A DNA stretch of 36,575 nucleotides from JAGLYP01 sp034659435 (GCA_034659435.1 JAYEHJ010000087.1:1-36575), one strand, 5' to 3'; shown: positions 14,272 to 22,173, numbered from the stretch's first letter. The notes: generated by a model not told the origin, from the sequence alone. Translations and numbers: made by a program.

Positions 14272-15852
14272 ATGTCAAATACTAAAGATTTTATTGTGGA
14301 ACAATTAAAACAGCAGATTGCCGGTTTTAAGCATGAAGTTAAAGAGCAAACAGTCGGCAAGGTTATTAAAATAGGAGACGGAATTGCTCAAATTTCCGGG
14401 CTTTCCGACGTTATGATGTCAGAAATGCTTAAATTTTCAAGCAATAAAGAATCTGAAATCCGCCAGCCCGAGGCTGGTCCGCCTCGGGCGGAAAATCCGA
14501 AATCCGAAATCCGACACGGTGTCGCCTTGAATCTGGAAGAGGATAGCGTTGGCGCTATTATTTTGGGCGACTGTTCAAGCATTAAAGAGGGTGATGAAGT
14601 TAAATCGTTAAAAAGGATCTTGGAAGTCCCAGTTGGCAATAGCATGATTGGCAGAGTTGTTAATCCATTAGGCAAGGCCTTGGACGGAAAAGGCGAGATA
14701 ATCGCTGATAAATTTTATCCGATAGAAAAAATAGCTCCGGGCGTAATCGCCCGCGAATCAGTAAGCGAGCCGGTGCAGACAGGCATAAAAGCCATTGACG
14801 CTATGATTCCGATTGGAAGGGGGCAAAGAGAGTTAATTATCGGCGATAGGCAAATTGGCAAAACCGCTATTGCTATTGACGCGATTATTAATCAAAAAGG
14901 ACAGAATATGAAATGTATTTACGTGGCAATCGGACAGAAAGAATCAAAAATAGCAAATATTGCCGCTAAACTGGAAGAACATGGAGCAATGGAATATACG
15001 ACAATTGTTTTGGCAGGAGCTTCTGACCCGGCATCACTTGCGTATATAGCTCCTTATGCCGGATGCGCTATGGCTGAATATTTTTTAGACAAAGGCGAGG
15101 ATGTTTTGATCGTTTATGACGATTTAAGCAAACATGCCGTTGCCTATCGTGAAATTTCATTATTATTAAAAAGACCGCCGAGTCGTGAAGCTTATCCCGG
15201 AGATGTTTTTTATCTTCATTCAAGGCTATTGGAAAGATCTTGCAATTTAAATAAAGAACATGGCAGCGGATCAATAACGGCTTTGCCGATTATTGAAACT
15301 CAGGCAGGGGATGTGTCCGCGTATATTCCGACAAATGTTATTTCAATTACCGACGGACAAATTTATTTGGAGCCTGATTTGTTTTATCAAGGCAACAGAC
15401 CCGCTGTGAACGCGGGCTTATCGGTCTCACGCGTTGGTTCAGCCGCGCAGATTAAAGCCATGAAAAAAGTTGCCGGCAAGATGAGGCTGGATGCGGCACA
15501 ATATCGTGAGCTTGCGGCATTCGCGCAATTCGGATCAGATTTGGACGAGGAAACAAAAAACAAACTTGAGAGAGGCAAAAGGCTTGTGGAAATATTCAAA
15601 CAAGATCAATATAAAACAGTTTCAGCCGCAAATCAGGTGCTAATATTTTTCGCGATAACTTCCGGATTATTAGATAATATTTCAGTTAAAAAAATTAATA
15701 ATTTTGAAGAAGGATTAAATAAATATGCTAAAAATAACGGGCAAGATATTTTGCAAGAAATTGCGGATAGAGGGGAGTTGAGTGAAAAATTGGAAGAGAT
15801 GATGAAAAAATTGGTTGAAGATTATAAGAGCACAATTGATTTGGAAAAATAA
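14272..15852 (+). CDS. atpA: ATP synthase F1 subunit alpha with an in-frame insert
   Basis: 526 aa, somewhat longer than the usual 500-513. Walker A GDRQIGKTA is near residues 191-199, and the nucleotide-domain motifs YDDLSKHAVAYR and SRLLERS are present. The signature PAVNAGLSVSRVGSAAQ is intact, including the conserved Ser-Arg of the arginine finger. The N-terminal beta-barrel contains about 23 extra residues (about 58-81, SNKESEIRQPEAG... to ...SEIRHG) between the usual LKFS and VALNLEEDSVGA blocks. The DNA of this insert (about 14446-14514) is a palindrome-rich sequence flanked by AATCTGAAATCC and AATCCGAAATCC words. It therefore looks like a repeat inserted in frame. The subunit is otherwise fully canonical. 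Confidence 0.96.
   Translation: MSNTKDFIVEQLKQQIAGFKHEVKEQTVGKVIKIGDGIAQISGLSDVMMSEMLKFSSNKESEIRQPEAGPPRAENPKSEIRHGVALNLEEDSVGAIILGDCSSIKEGDEVKSLKRILEVPVGNSMIGRVVNPLGKALDGKGEIIADKFYPIEKIAPGVIARESVSEPVQTGIKAIDAMIPIGRGQRELIIGDRQIGKTAIAIDAIINQKGQNMKCIYVAIGQKESKIANIAAKLEEHGAMEYTTIVLAGASDPASLAYIAPYAGCAMAEYFLDKGEDVLIVYDDLSKHAVAYREISLLLKRPPSREAYPGDVFYLHSRLLERSCNLNKEHGSGSITALPIIETQAGDVSAYIPTNVISITDGQIYLEPDLFYQGNRPAVNAGLSVSRVGSAAQIKAMKKVAGKMRLDAAQYRELAAFAQFGSDLDEETKNKLERGKRLVEIFKQDQYKTVSAANQVLIFFAITSGLLDNISVKKINNFEEGLNKYAKNNGQDILQEIADRGELSEKLEEMMKKLVEDYKSTIDLEK
14449..14514. repeat. Palindromic repeat inserted inside atpA
   Basis: The core at 14459-14491 holds two hairpins, CCAGCC-CGA-GGCTGG and CCGCC-TCG-GGCGG, whose CCCGAGGC and GCCTCGGG parts also pair with each other. 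On both sides lie copies of the word GAAATCCG (one left, three right). It is far more GC-rich than the surrounding gene and is translated in frame as part of the extra segment of the alpha subunit. Confidence 0.75.
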
Positions 15853-15854
15853 GC

Positions 15855-15947
15855 TTCCACCGGCCTTTAGGCCATGGTTCGTGAGACTTTAGTCTCATAG
15901 CTAGGAATGCTAAAGCATTCCGAACCCTCGGCTAAAGCCATGTGGAA
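15855..15947. repeat. Branched multi-hairpin structure before atpG
   Basis: An outer stem TTCCAC/GTGGAA (15855-15860 with 15942-15947) closes a set of hairpins. They are GGCCT-TT-AGGCC (15862-15873), an inner stem GGTTCG/CGAACC (15876-15881 with 15921-15926) enclosing TGAGACT-TT-AGTCTCA (15882-15897) and GGAATGCT-AA-AGCATTCC (15904-15921), and GGCT-AA-AGCC (15930-15939). Every hairpin has the same tip, CTTTAG or CTAAAG. It lies entirely between atpA and the atpG start at 15956. It is either a compound palindromic repeat or a structured RNA. Confidence 0.8.
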
Positions 15948-15955
15948 ATTTACTT

Positions 15956-16924
15956 ATGGCATCAACAAGAGATATACAAAACAGAATAAAATCCATTAAT
16001 AACACTAAGAAGATTACCAAGGCTATGGAAATGGTGGCGGCGTCCAAGATGCGGCGCGCGATTGAGGCTGTGCTTAAAACCAGGACTTACGCTAATTTAA
16101 GCTGGAAAATTGTTTTAAATTTGTCGCAAGCAAGCAATGGCAACGGAGAAAAAGCATTGCATCCGCTTTTAACAAAGCGCGAAAAAATTAAAAAAGTCGG
16201 AATTATTTTAATATCGTCCAATAGGGGATTGTGTGGCGGGTTTAATTCCGCTATTATTAATAAAGCGCGCAATAGCGTTAAAATTCACATGGAACCGGAA
16301 AAAGAAAATCCGGAATTTATAATAATCGGAAAAAAAGGCGCTCTTGTAAAAAAATATTATAATTATGATATTGCGGCGGAATTTCCCAAGGCTGATATAA
16401 CCAGTGAAATAAAAGAGGTTTTGCCAATAGCAAAAATAGTTTTGGATGATTATTTAAGCGGAAAATATGATAAAATAATGGTTGCCTACACTGATTACGT
16501 TAGCGCCGCCAAGCAGATACCGCGCGTCAAACAGCTTTTGCCGATTGATATATCAACGCAGGATGAATATTTAGGCATTGTCGGCGAAGATACTAGAGTT
16601 GGTATTGACAAAGAATTTATTGATAAGAAAAAAGAAAAACATTTGCAAGACAAAAGGCATATATATGAATATGCTTTTGAGCCGAACCCAAAAGAAGTTT
16701 TAGACGAAATGATACCGCGCTTGATTGAAATTCAGCTTTTTCAGGCATTGCTTGAATCTAACGCGTCTGAACACAGCGCGAGAATGTCGGCTATGCATCA
16801 GGCAACAGACGCGGCCAATGATATGTCAGAAGAATTAACGCTTTTTTACAACAAATCAAGACAAGCTGCGATTACAAATGAAATTGCAGAGATTTCGGCA
16901 GGGGCGAATGCTTTGGCGGAGTAA
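15956..16924 (+). CDS. atpG: ATP synthase F1 subunit gamma
   Basis: 322 aa, about 30 more than typical. Gamma is the central rotor shaft. The N-terminal helix (RDIQNRIKSINNTKKITKAM, EMVAASKMRRA) and the central SSNRGLCGGFNSAII strand are family signatures. So is the C-terminal helix, which contains ALLESNASEHSARMSAMHQATDAA. The extra length lies mainly at about residues 200-235 (after LLPIDIS, a charged KKKEKHLQDKRH stretch) in the Rossmann-like outer domain. It is followed by a 664-bp gap before atpD, with a repeat and a reverse-strand gene, unlike the normally tight G-D junction. Confidence 0.94.
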   Translation: MASTRDIQNRIKSINNTKKITKAMEMVAASKMRRAIEAVLKTRTYANLSWKIVLNLSQASNGNGEKALHPLLTKREKIKKVGIILISSNRGLCGGFNSAIINKARNSVKIHMEPEKENPEFIIIGKKGALVKKYYNYDIAAEFPKADITSEIKEVLPIAKIVLDDYLSGKYDKIMVAYTDYVSAAKQIPRVKQLLPIDISTQDEYLGIVGEDTRVGIDKEFIDKKKEKHLQDKRHIYEYAFEPNPKEVLDEMIPRLIEIQLFQALLESNASEHSARMSAMHQATDAANDMSEELTLFYNKSRQAAITNEIAEISAGANALAE

Positions 16925-16991
16925 GTTAGGAATTAAAAATAATATTTTTTATAAAACAAATTATGTTGCGTTTACAATAAATCTCATTTTT

Positions 16992-17170
16992 TGTCATTTC
17001 GACCGGAGCGTCAGCGGAGTGGAAAAATCTTTAATATGTTTAAACCTTTTCCAAATATTTTTTGTTTCAATCTTTTGGTGTAATTCACGTATTATAGATT
17101 TATCCGCTCCGTTCTACCCCAAGGGCACTTCCGTTGGGCGCGCTGTCGCTCCACTCTGGTCGAAATGACA
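16992..17170. mobile_element. Second-family twin-arm palindromic element with nested hairpin
   Basis: This explains most of the gene-free stretch 16925-17270. The left arm (16992-17030) begins TGTCATTTCGACC and ends AAATCT. The right arm (17096-17170) is its inverted relative, ending GGTCGAAATGACA. The right arm carries about 35 extra bases around 17111-17142, including its own CCCAA/TTGGG hairpin (17118-17138), which suggests nested insertion. Eighteen bases at the inner edge of the right arm, AATTCACGTATTATAGAT, recur at 26880-26897. There is no open reading frame. Confidence 0.75.
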
Positions 17171-17210
17171 AAAATAAGGGGTTTGTTTTGGAAAGTGAGC
17201 TGAGAAAAGA

Positions 17211-17238
17211 AAAAGACCACAACGGTGAGGATGTGGTC
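17211..17238 (-). terminator. Intrinsic terminator of the reverse-strand gene in the atp operon
   Basis: On the minus strand AGACCACA pairs with TGTGGTCT and is followed by TTTTTCTTTTC. It lies 33 bp after the stop of the small membrane protein gene. On the plus strand the same hairpin is followed by A residues, so it should not stop atp transcription efficiently. Confidence 0.75.
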
Positions 17239-17270
17239 TGAAAAAAAGTTAATTTTTTTATTAGAAGTTA

Positions 17271-17489
17271 CTATTTGATAAGTTTTAGTATATACTTGCT
17301 ATTTATGTTAAGATTAAGAGATAAAAATCTAACATATAATATTCCTGCGAATATTGCAGAAAAAAATACCAATCCAAAAAATGTTATAAAAAAATTCATC
17401 CAATTTTTGCTTGCTTCGCTAACACAGGCAGAAGCCAAATAAATAATAAAAAAATAGTAAAACGGAAAAAATTTTTTAAAAATAATCAT
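17271..17489 (-). CDS. Small membrane protein encoded against the atp operon
   Basis: 72 aa. Two hydrophobic segments lie at about residues 4-22 and 31-53, with a basic C-terminal tail (NINSKYILKLIK). There is one cysteine after the first segment (LASACVSE), which resembles but does not match a lipobox. No family was recognised. Unlike nearly every other gene here it has a perfect Shine-Dalgarno AAGGAGGT, 7 bases before the ATG at 17489. It also has a strong promoter and its own terminator, so it is a real, independently expressed gene. It sits between atpG and atpD on the opposite strand, where transcription would collide with the atp message. Confidence 0.75.
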   Translation of the reverse strand: MIIFKKFFPFYYFFIIYLASACVSEASKNWMNFFITFFGLVFFSAIFAGILYVRFLSLNLNINSKYILKLIK

Positions 17490-17496
17490 TTTTCAT

Positions 17497-17504
17497 ACCT
17501 CCTT
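17497..17504 (-). promoter_or_regulatory. Strong Shine-Dalgarno sequence
   Basis: AAGGAGGT on the minus strand, 7 nt before the ATG of the small membrane protein. A first ATG inside the spacer leads to a stop after six codons, so the second ATG (17489) is the true start. Confidence 0.85.
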
Positions 17505-17526
17505 TTTAAAAAGTTGTTTTTATTTT

Positions 17527-17554
17527 ATTATACATTTTAAATTTAATCTGCCAA
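17527..17554 (-). promoter_or_regulatory. Consensus-like promoter of the small membrane protein gene
   Basis: On the minus strand TTGGCA (17549-17554), a 16-bp spacer, then TATAAT (17527-17532) preceded by TG. The predicted start near 17520 gives a leader of about 30 nt. Confidence 0.75.
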
Positions 17555-17588
17555 TCCTACGCTAAAATTTCGGATTGCAAGCTAAAAT

Positions 17589-18974
17589 ATGCCAGAAAAC
17601 AATAAAAAAAATATAGGCAAGGTAAAACAAGTAATCGGCGCAGTCGTTGATGTTAAATTCATAACTGATTTGCCGGAAATTTATAATGCTCTTGAGGTTA
17701 ATAATCAAGGCAAAAAACTTATTTTGGAAACTCAACAGCATATTGGCTCCAATACCGTCAGAGCCGTTGCTATGGGATCAACAGACGGACTTAAGCGCGG
17801 GGATAAAGTTATTAATACAGGCATTGGAATTAGCGTGCCGGTAGGAGATGAAACATTGGGCAGAATTTTTGATGTTTTAGGAAGTCCTGTTGACGGCAAG
17901 GAAGCGCCGAAAACAAATAAAAAATATCCAATTCATAAATCAGCTCCGGCTTTTGCCGACCAGTCAACTAAAACGGAAATTTTGGAAACAGGGATAAAGG
18001 TTATTGATTTGATATGTCCGATCGCCAAAGGCGGCAAAGTCGGAATGTTCGGCGGAGCAGGCGTTGGCAAAACCGTTATTATCCAGGAATTTATAAACAA
18101 TATCGCGAAACAGCACGGCGGTTATTCGGTTTTTGCCGGAGTAGGCGAGCGAACTCGCGAAGGTAATGATTTATATCATGAAATGAAAAGCGCCGGCGTA
18201 CTTGATAAAGTAGCTATGGTTTTCGGACAAATGAACGAACCGCCGGGAGCGCGCTCCCGTGTTGCCTTGTCAGGTCTTTCTATGGCTGAATATTTTCGCG
18301 ATGAGCAGAATCAAGATGTTTTGTTTTTTATTGATAATATTTTTAGATTTACACAAGCAGGTTCGGAAGTGTCCGCTCTTTTAGGGCGAATGCCTTCGGC
18401 CGTGGGCTACCAGCCTACTTTAGCAACTGAAATGGGAGAATTGCAGGAACGGATCACTTCTACAAATAAAGGATCCATTACTTCAATTCAGGCTGTGTAT
18501 GTGCCGGCTGATGATTTGACTGATCCCGCGCCGGCAACTACTTTTGGGCATCTGGATTCCACTGTTGTGCTTGCTAGGAGTTTGTCTGAACTTGGAATTT
18601 ATCCGGCTGTTGACCCTCTTGACTCTTCATCAATTATTCTTGACCCGAAAATTGTCGGCAATAAGCATTACGATGTCGCGCGCGGAGTGCAAAAAATATT
18701 GCAAAGATACAAAGAATTGCAGGATATTATTGCCATACTTGGCATGGAGGAATTGTCTGATGAAGATAAATTAACAGTGGCGCGCGCCAGAAAAATACAA
18801 AAATTTTTATCCCAGCCTTTTCATGTCGCGGAAACATTTACTGGCCATCCCGGTAAATACGTAAAATTAGCTGATACAATTAAAGGATTTAAAGAAATTT
18901 TAGATGGCAAGCATGATGATAAAGGGGAAGGTGAGTTTTATATGAAAGGCGGGATTGGGGAAGTTGGTAAATAA
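17589..18974 (+). CDS. atpD: ATP synthase F1 subunit beta
   Basis: 461 aa, full length. It carries the catalytic nucleotide site: P-loop GGAGVGKTV near residues 155-163, the catalytic glutamate region GVGERTREGNDLYHEM, the DELSEED-type loop EELSDEDKLTV, and ATTFGHLDSTVVL. The N-terminus GKVKQVIGAVVDVKF is the standard beta-barrel strand. All expected residues are present. It begins about 100 bp after the divergent small membrane protein gene. Two TAAAAT boxes lie just upstream, so an extra promoter here is possible but weak. atpC follows after 6 bp. Confidence 0.97.
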   Translation: MPENNKKNIGKVKQVIGAVVDVKFITDLPEIYNALEVNNQGKKLILETQQHIGSNTVRAVAMGSTDGLKRGDKVINTGIGISVPVGDETLGRIFDVLGSPVDGKEAPKTNKKYPIHKSAPAFADQSTKTEILETGIKVIDLICPIAKGGKVGMFGGAGVGKTVIIQEFINNIAKQHGGYSVFAGVGERTREGNDLYHEMKSAGVLDKVAMVFGQMNEPPGARSRVALSGLSMAEYFRDEQNQDVLFFIDNIFRFTQAGSEVSALLGRMPSAVGYQPTLATEMGELQERITSTNKGSITSIQAVYVPADDLTDPAPATTFGHLDSTVVLARSLSELGIYPAVDPLDSSSIILDPKIVGNKHYDVARGVQKILQRYKELQDIIAILGMEELSDEDKLTVARARKIQKFLSQPFHVAETFTGHPGKYVKLADTIKGFKEILDGKHDDKGEGEFYMKGGIGEVGK

Positions 18975-18980
18975 AATTTT

Positions 18981-19418
18981 ATGTCAAATAAATTAATAAA
19001 ATTTGAAATAGTTACGCCTGAAAAAGTTGTTTTAAAAGAGCAAGTTGTTCAAGTAACCGTGCCTACAAAGCAAGGTAAAATTACTGTTTTGCCTAATCAT
19101 ATTCCCTTGGTAGCCGGTTTAATGCCCGGAGTGATTGAAATTGTCAAGGAAGACGGAAACAGTGAAATTATGTCTGTTTCAGGAGGATTTATTGAAGTAT
19201 CAAAAAATAAAGTGGTTATTTTGGCTGATACCGCGGAAAGAGCCGAAGAGATTAATATGGCCAAGGCTGAGGAAGCAAAAGAAAGAGCCGAGGCGGCCAT
19301 TAAAGAATTAAGGCATTTTGACAGCGAGAGATTTGCCGGCATTAACGCCCAAATCGCCAAGGAATTGGCGAGAAGCAGGGCGGCAAAAAAATGGAAAAAA
19401 ATTAAAAAGGTTGATTGA
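18981..19418 (+). CDS. atpC: ATP synthase F1 subunit epsilon
   Basis: 145 aa. The N-terminal beta-sandwich has the family sequence KFEIVTPEKVVLKEQV, then TVLPNHIPLVAGLMPG and SVSGGFIEVSKNKVVILADTAERAEEI. Two C-terminal helices (about residues 90-140, A/E/K-rich) form the regulatory arm that can inhibit hydrolysis. It is the last gene of the operon and stops 7 bp before the end of the convergent amrS gene. No intrinsic terminator is visible between them. Confidence 0.94.
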   Translation: MSNKLIKFEIVTPEKVVLKEQVVQVTVPTKQGKITVLPNHIPLVAGLMPGVIEIVKEDGNSEIMSVSGGFIEVSKNKVVILADTAERAEEINMAKAEEAKERAEAAIKELRHFDSERFAGINAQIAKELARSRAAKKWKKIKKVD

Positions 19419-19425
19419 TTTTTTT

Positions 19426-20442
19426 CTACTCCACAATATCCAAACTGCGGTCGCATTGCGCGCAGCAGCCGTTTTGGTCAAGCCGTTCAATATGATATCC
19501 AAGCCTTCTGATTGCAAGTTCGCCACAGCGCGGGCAATAAGTATTTTCTTTCTGATCGCCGGGGATATTGCCCACATAAACATATTTAAGCCCTGCGTCT
19601 TTAGCTATTTCAAAAGCTTGATAGATTATATCTTCTCCGGTTGGATGGATATTTTTTAATTTCCATGAAATATCAGGCGAGAATTTGCTTAAATGCCACG
19701 GAGTGTCGCCGTCCAACTCCAAGGCGATAAAATCGGCTATTTGGCTTAAAGTTTTAATATCATCAGAAAGGCTCGGAATAATTAAAGTTGTTATCTCCAA
19801 ATGAATTTGTTCTTGTTTAATTTTTTTTAAATTATCCAAAACCGGCTCCAATTTAGCCGAACAAATATTATTATAAAAATTATTATCAAAAGATTTTAAG
19901 TCAATATTAATCGCGTCAATATATGGAAATATTTCTTCCATGCATTCATCGGACATATAGCCGTTAGACACCCAAAGATTTTTTAAGCCATTGGCTTGTG
20001 CTAGGCGCATAATATCAAGATAATATTCAACATTGACTGTGGGCTCGTTGTAGGTATATGCTATTGACCGGCAATCATTGCCGATTGCTTCTTCAACAAT
20101 CCGTTCGGGATTAATATTATCAAAATTATCAAGTATTTTTTCAATACTTTTTATTTGGCTTATTTCGTAATTTTGGCAATTATCACATTTAAAATTACAA
20201 CCCAAAGAGCCTATTGAATATGCAAGCGAGCCTGGCATAAAATGAAAAAATGGCTTTTTTTCAATCGGATCAATATTTTGCGCGCTGACAACGCCATAGC
20301 CAAGAGTATATAAATTTCCATTATTATTTACTCTGTTCAAACAAATGCCAGTCTGCTTATTTTTAATAATACAATAATGGTTGCATAGCAAGCACTGAAC
20401 AGATCCATCGGGCTTAGTTTTATAAAATTTGGCTTTTTTCAT
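19426..20442 (-). CDS. amrS: AmmeMemoRadiSam-system radical SAM enzyme AmrS
   Basis: 338 aa. An N-terminal cysteine cluster (CLLCNHYC at about residues 17-24, with a further Cys in GICLNRVN) precedes the radical SAM cluster CNFKCDNC near 79-86. The latter is the CxxxCxxC motif for the 4Fe-4S centre. SIAYTYNEPTVNVEYY and the LWVSNGYMS block are typical of the AmrS/PflA-like branch. A C-terminal zinc ribbon (CPRC...CAQC, residues about 305-332) completes it. The substrate of this widespread enzyme is not settled. Its usual partners with AMMECR1 and Memo domains are not in this window. The upstream spacer starts with ATTACGAATTT word repeats. Confidence 0.88.
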   Translation of the reverse strand: MKKAKFYKTKPDGSVQCLLCNHYCIIKNKQTGICLNRVNNNGNLYTLGYGVVSAQNIDPIEKKPFFHFMPGSLAYSIGSLGCNFKCDNCQNYEISQIKSIEKILDNFDNINPERIVEEAIGNDCRSIAYTYNEPTVNVEYYLDIMRLAQANGLKNLWVSNGYMSDECMEEIFPYIDAINIDLKSFDNNFYNNICSAKLEPVLDNLKKIKQEQIHLEITTLIIPSLSDDIKTLSQIADFIALELDGDTPWHLSKFSPDISWKLKNIHPTGEDIIYQAFEIAKDAGLKYVYVGNIPGDQKENTYCPRCGELAIRRLGYHIERLDQNGCCAQCDRSLDIVE

Positions 20443-20446
20443 TCTT

Positions 20447-20652
20447 CTACGAATTACGAATTTTACGAATACACAAATACTCTATAAACGTTTAAATATA
20501 ATTTTCATATATTTACGGCAACACAAAGCATATTTAAACATGTAATATGAGTTATCAATAAAATATCATATTTTATTGCGTAATGCAAGAATATTTATTA
20601 TAATTAAAATAGCTCTTTAAATGATTTTGTGTGTAATAAATATTATATTACG
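20447..20652. repeat. Word repeats and an inverted repeat upstream of amrS
   Basis: This is the first part of the 508-bp gene-free gap 20443-20950. Bases 20447-20475 consist of ACGAAT-type words in one orientation. Then CGTAAT-gcaag-AATATTTATTA (20579-20600) is inverted at 20634-20652 apart from the central bases, with a 33-nt loop. Nothing gene-like was found between them; the remainder of the gap holds palindromic element copy 2. Confidence 0.6.
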
Positions 20653-20670
20653 ATTTTCGCCTCTTTTTTT

Positions 20671-20880
20671 TGTCATCTCCGACACACATTGCCCCGCAGG
20701 GAAATTATATTAAATGATCGGAGATCTCGTAAAAATCAACGAACATAAAAAATAAAAAAATATTTTAAAAAAATATTATATTAACAACCGTTATTTTAAA
20801 AAATAATTTAGATGCTTTTAAAGAGATTCCCGATCATTTAATATAATTTCCCTGCGGGGCAATGTGTGTCGGGAATGACA
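20671..20880. mobile_element. Twin-arm palindromic element, copy 2 (MITE-like)
   Basis: The left arm (20671-20728) and right arm (20821-20880) are inverted copies matching at nearly every one of 60 positions, separated by about 90 bp of AT-only DNA with no open reading frame. The left arm is of the ATCTCCGA/TCGGAGAT type and the right arm of the ATTCCCGA/TCGGGAAT type, the reverse arrangement of copy 1. TTTAGATGCTTTT precedes the right arm in both copies, so the repeat reaches beyond the hairpin. Flanking target duplications are not obvious. Confidence 0.85.
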
Positions 20881-20950
20881 AGGATGGTGCTTGTTAAAAT
20901 AATAAAAATATAATATTTATTACCCACAGAATTATTGAGCCATTAAAATT

Positions 20951-22162
20951 ATGAACAAAAAAAAAAGTATAAATATACTGGGAGTAAATATTGATAATAT
21001 TTCCAAACAAAATCTTTTATCGCGAATTGAAAAAGATTTAGAAGAAAATAACTTTAAATTTTTAACAACGCTTAATCCGGAAATAATTTTGCGCGCGCAA
21101 AAAGATGAAGAGTATTTTTATATTTTAAATAAAGCGGATTATTCAATTCCGGACGGAATCGGATTGAAATTTGCAGGCATAGCGCTGGGAAAAAATATTA
21201 AACGGATTACCGGCGCTGATTTAAGCCGTGATATTTTAAAAATAGCGCAAAATAAATCTAAAAAAATATTGATAATTAATTGGAAAAAAGGATTGTCAAG
21301 CAAGAAAGATATTGAAAAAATGTTGTCTGCCAAATTTCCAAAGTTAAAATATATGATAATTGACGGTCCGCGTGGCAGAGATGAATGGCAGAATATAATT
21401 AATAAAAAAATAAATGATTTCGCGCCGGATATTTTATTCTGTTTGTTTGGCGCGCCATTGCAAGAAAAATTTATTTATCATAATGCCGGTAAAGTTAATT
21501 CTATTAAGCTGGCGCTTGGAGTAGGCGGAGCTTTTGATTTTTTAACCAAAAAAATCAAGCGCGCGCCTTGTATTTTTAGAAAACTAGGGCTGGAGTGGCT
21601 GTGGCGGCTTTTAAAACAGCCAAAACGAACAAAAAGAATTTATAACGCGGTAATTAAATTTACTTACAAATTTTTATGCTGGCGATTTATACTGCCTTTT
21701 TTATACCGTCCAAATGTTGTCTGTCTCTTGTATAAAAAAGAAAATAATAAAAAATATATATTATTGGTGGAAAGAAAAAATGACTTTAATCATTGGCAGC
21801 TTCCGCAAGGCGGAACAGATAGCGAAGATATTAAAAAGGCTGGCGAGAGAGAATTAAGCGAAGAGCTTAATTGCGATAAATTTGAATTTATAAAAACTTA
21901 TAAAAATGTTTATAAATATAAATTCAGGCAGAGAAATGAAGGCGAAAAATACGCAAAAAACGCGCGAAAACACACAGGTTATAAAGGTCAAAAACAAAGT
22001 TTATATATTGCAAAATTTACCGGAAAAGATATTAATATTAAAATAAATTTTTGGGAACATAAAAATTGGAAATGGGTTGAGGATGGTAAAGTATTGAATA
22101 TTGTTCATAAGTGCCGCAAAGAAGCAGTTGAAAAATATTTGACATTATTTGACAATATTTAA
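20951..22162 (+). CDS. WecG/TagA/CpsF glycosyltransferase fused to a Nudix hydrolase domain
   Basis: 403 aa in one uninterrupted frame. Residues about 1-225 match the WecG/TagA/CpsF family, which adds N-acetylmannosamine-type sugars to lipid carriers in surface polymer synthesis. Family blocks seen are TLNPEIILRAQKDEEYF, ADYSIPDGIGLKFA, the RITGADLS block, FGAPLQEKF and LGVGGAFDFL with RAP. Residues about 245-400 are a Nudix domain. The box at about 285-305, QGGTDSEDIKKAGERELSEE, has ExxxxxxxREL-EE with both catalytic glutamates but is one residue shorter near the first Gly and lacks the later Gly. A basic, partly hydrophobic linker (KFLCWRFILPFLYRP) joins the two. The Nudix part resembles RppH-type RNA or dinucleotide hydrolases. 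The partnership is unusual. Confidence 0.88.
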   Translation: MNKKKSINILGVNIDNISKQNLLSRIEKDLEENNFKFLTTLNPEIILRAQKDEEYFYILNKADYSIPDGIGLKFAGIALGKNIKRITGADLSRDILKIAQNKSKKILIINWKKGLSSKKDIEKMLSAKFPKLKYMIIDGPRGRDEWQNIINKKINDFAPDILFCLFGAPLQEKFIYHNAGKVNSIKLALGVGGAFDFLTKKIKRAPCIFRKLGLEWLWRLLKQPKRTKRIYNAVIKFTYKFLCWRFILPFLYRPNVVCLLYKKENNKKYILLVERKNDFNHWQLPQGGTDSEDIKKAGERELSEELNCDKFEFIKTYKNVYKYKFRQRNEGEKYAKNARKHTGYKGQKQSLYIAKFTGKDINIKINFWEHKNWKWVEDGKVLNIVHKCRKEAVEKYLTLFDNI

Positions 22163-22173
22163 AAAATGTAATA

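Noticed and set aside
15855..15947. tRNA-like cloverleaf before atpG
   Set aside because: The folding is branched and has a GGTTCG segment, but there is no 7-bp acceptor stem, no anticodon arm of proper size and no T-loop consensus GGTTCRANNCC.
16878..17168. 96-codon frame at the end of atpG running through the palindromic element
   Set aside because: It overlaps the end of atpG in another frame and translates the repeat; no start signal or protein character was seen.
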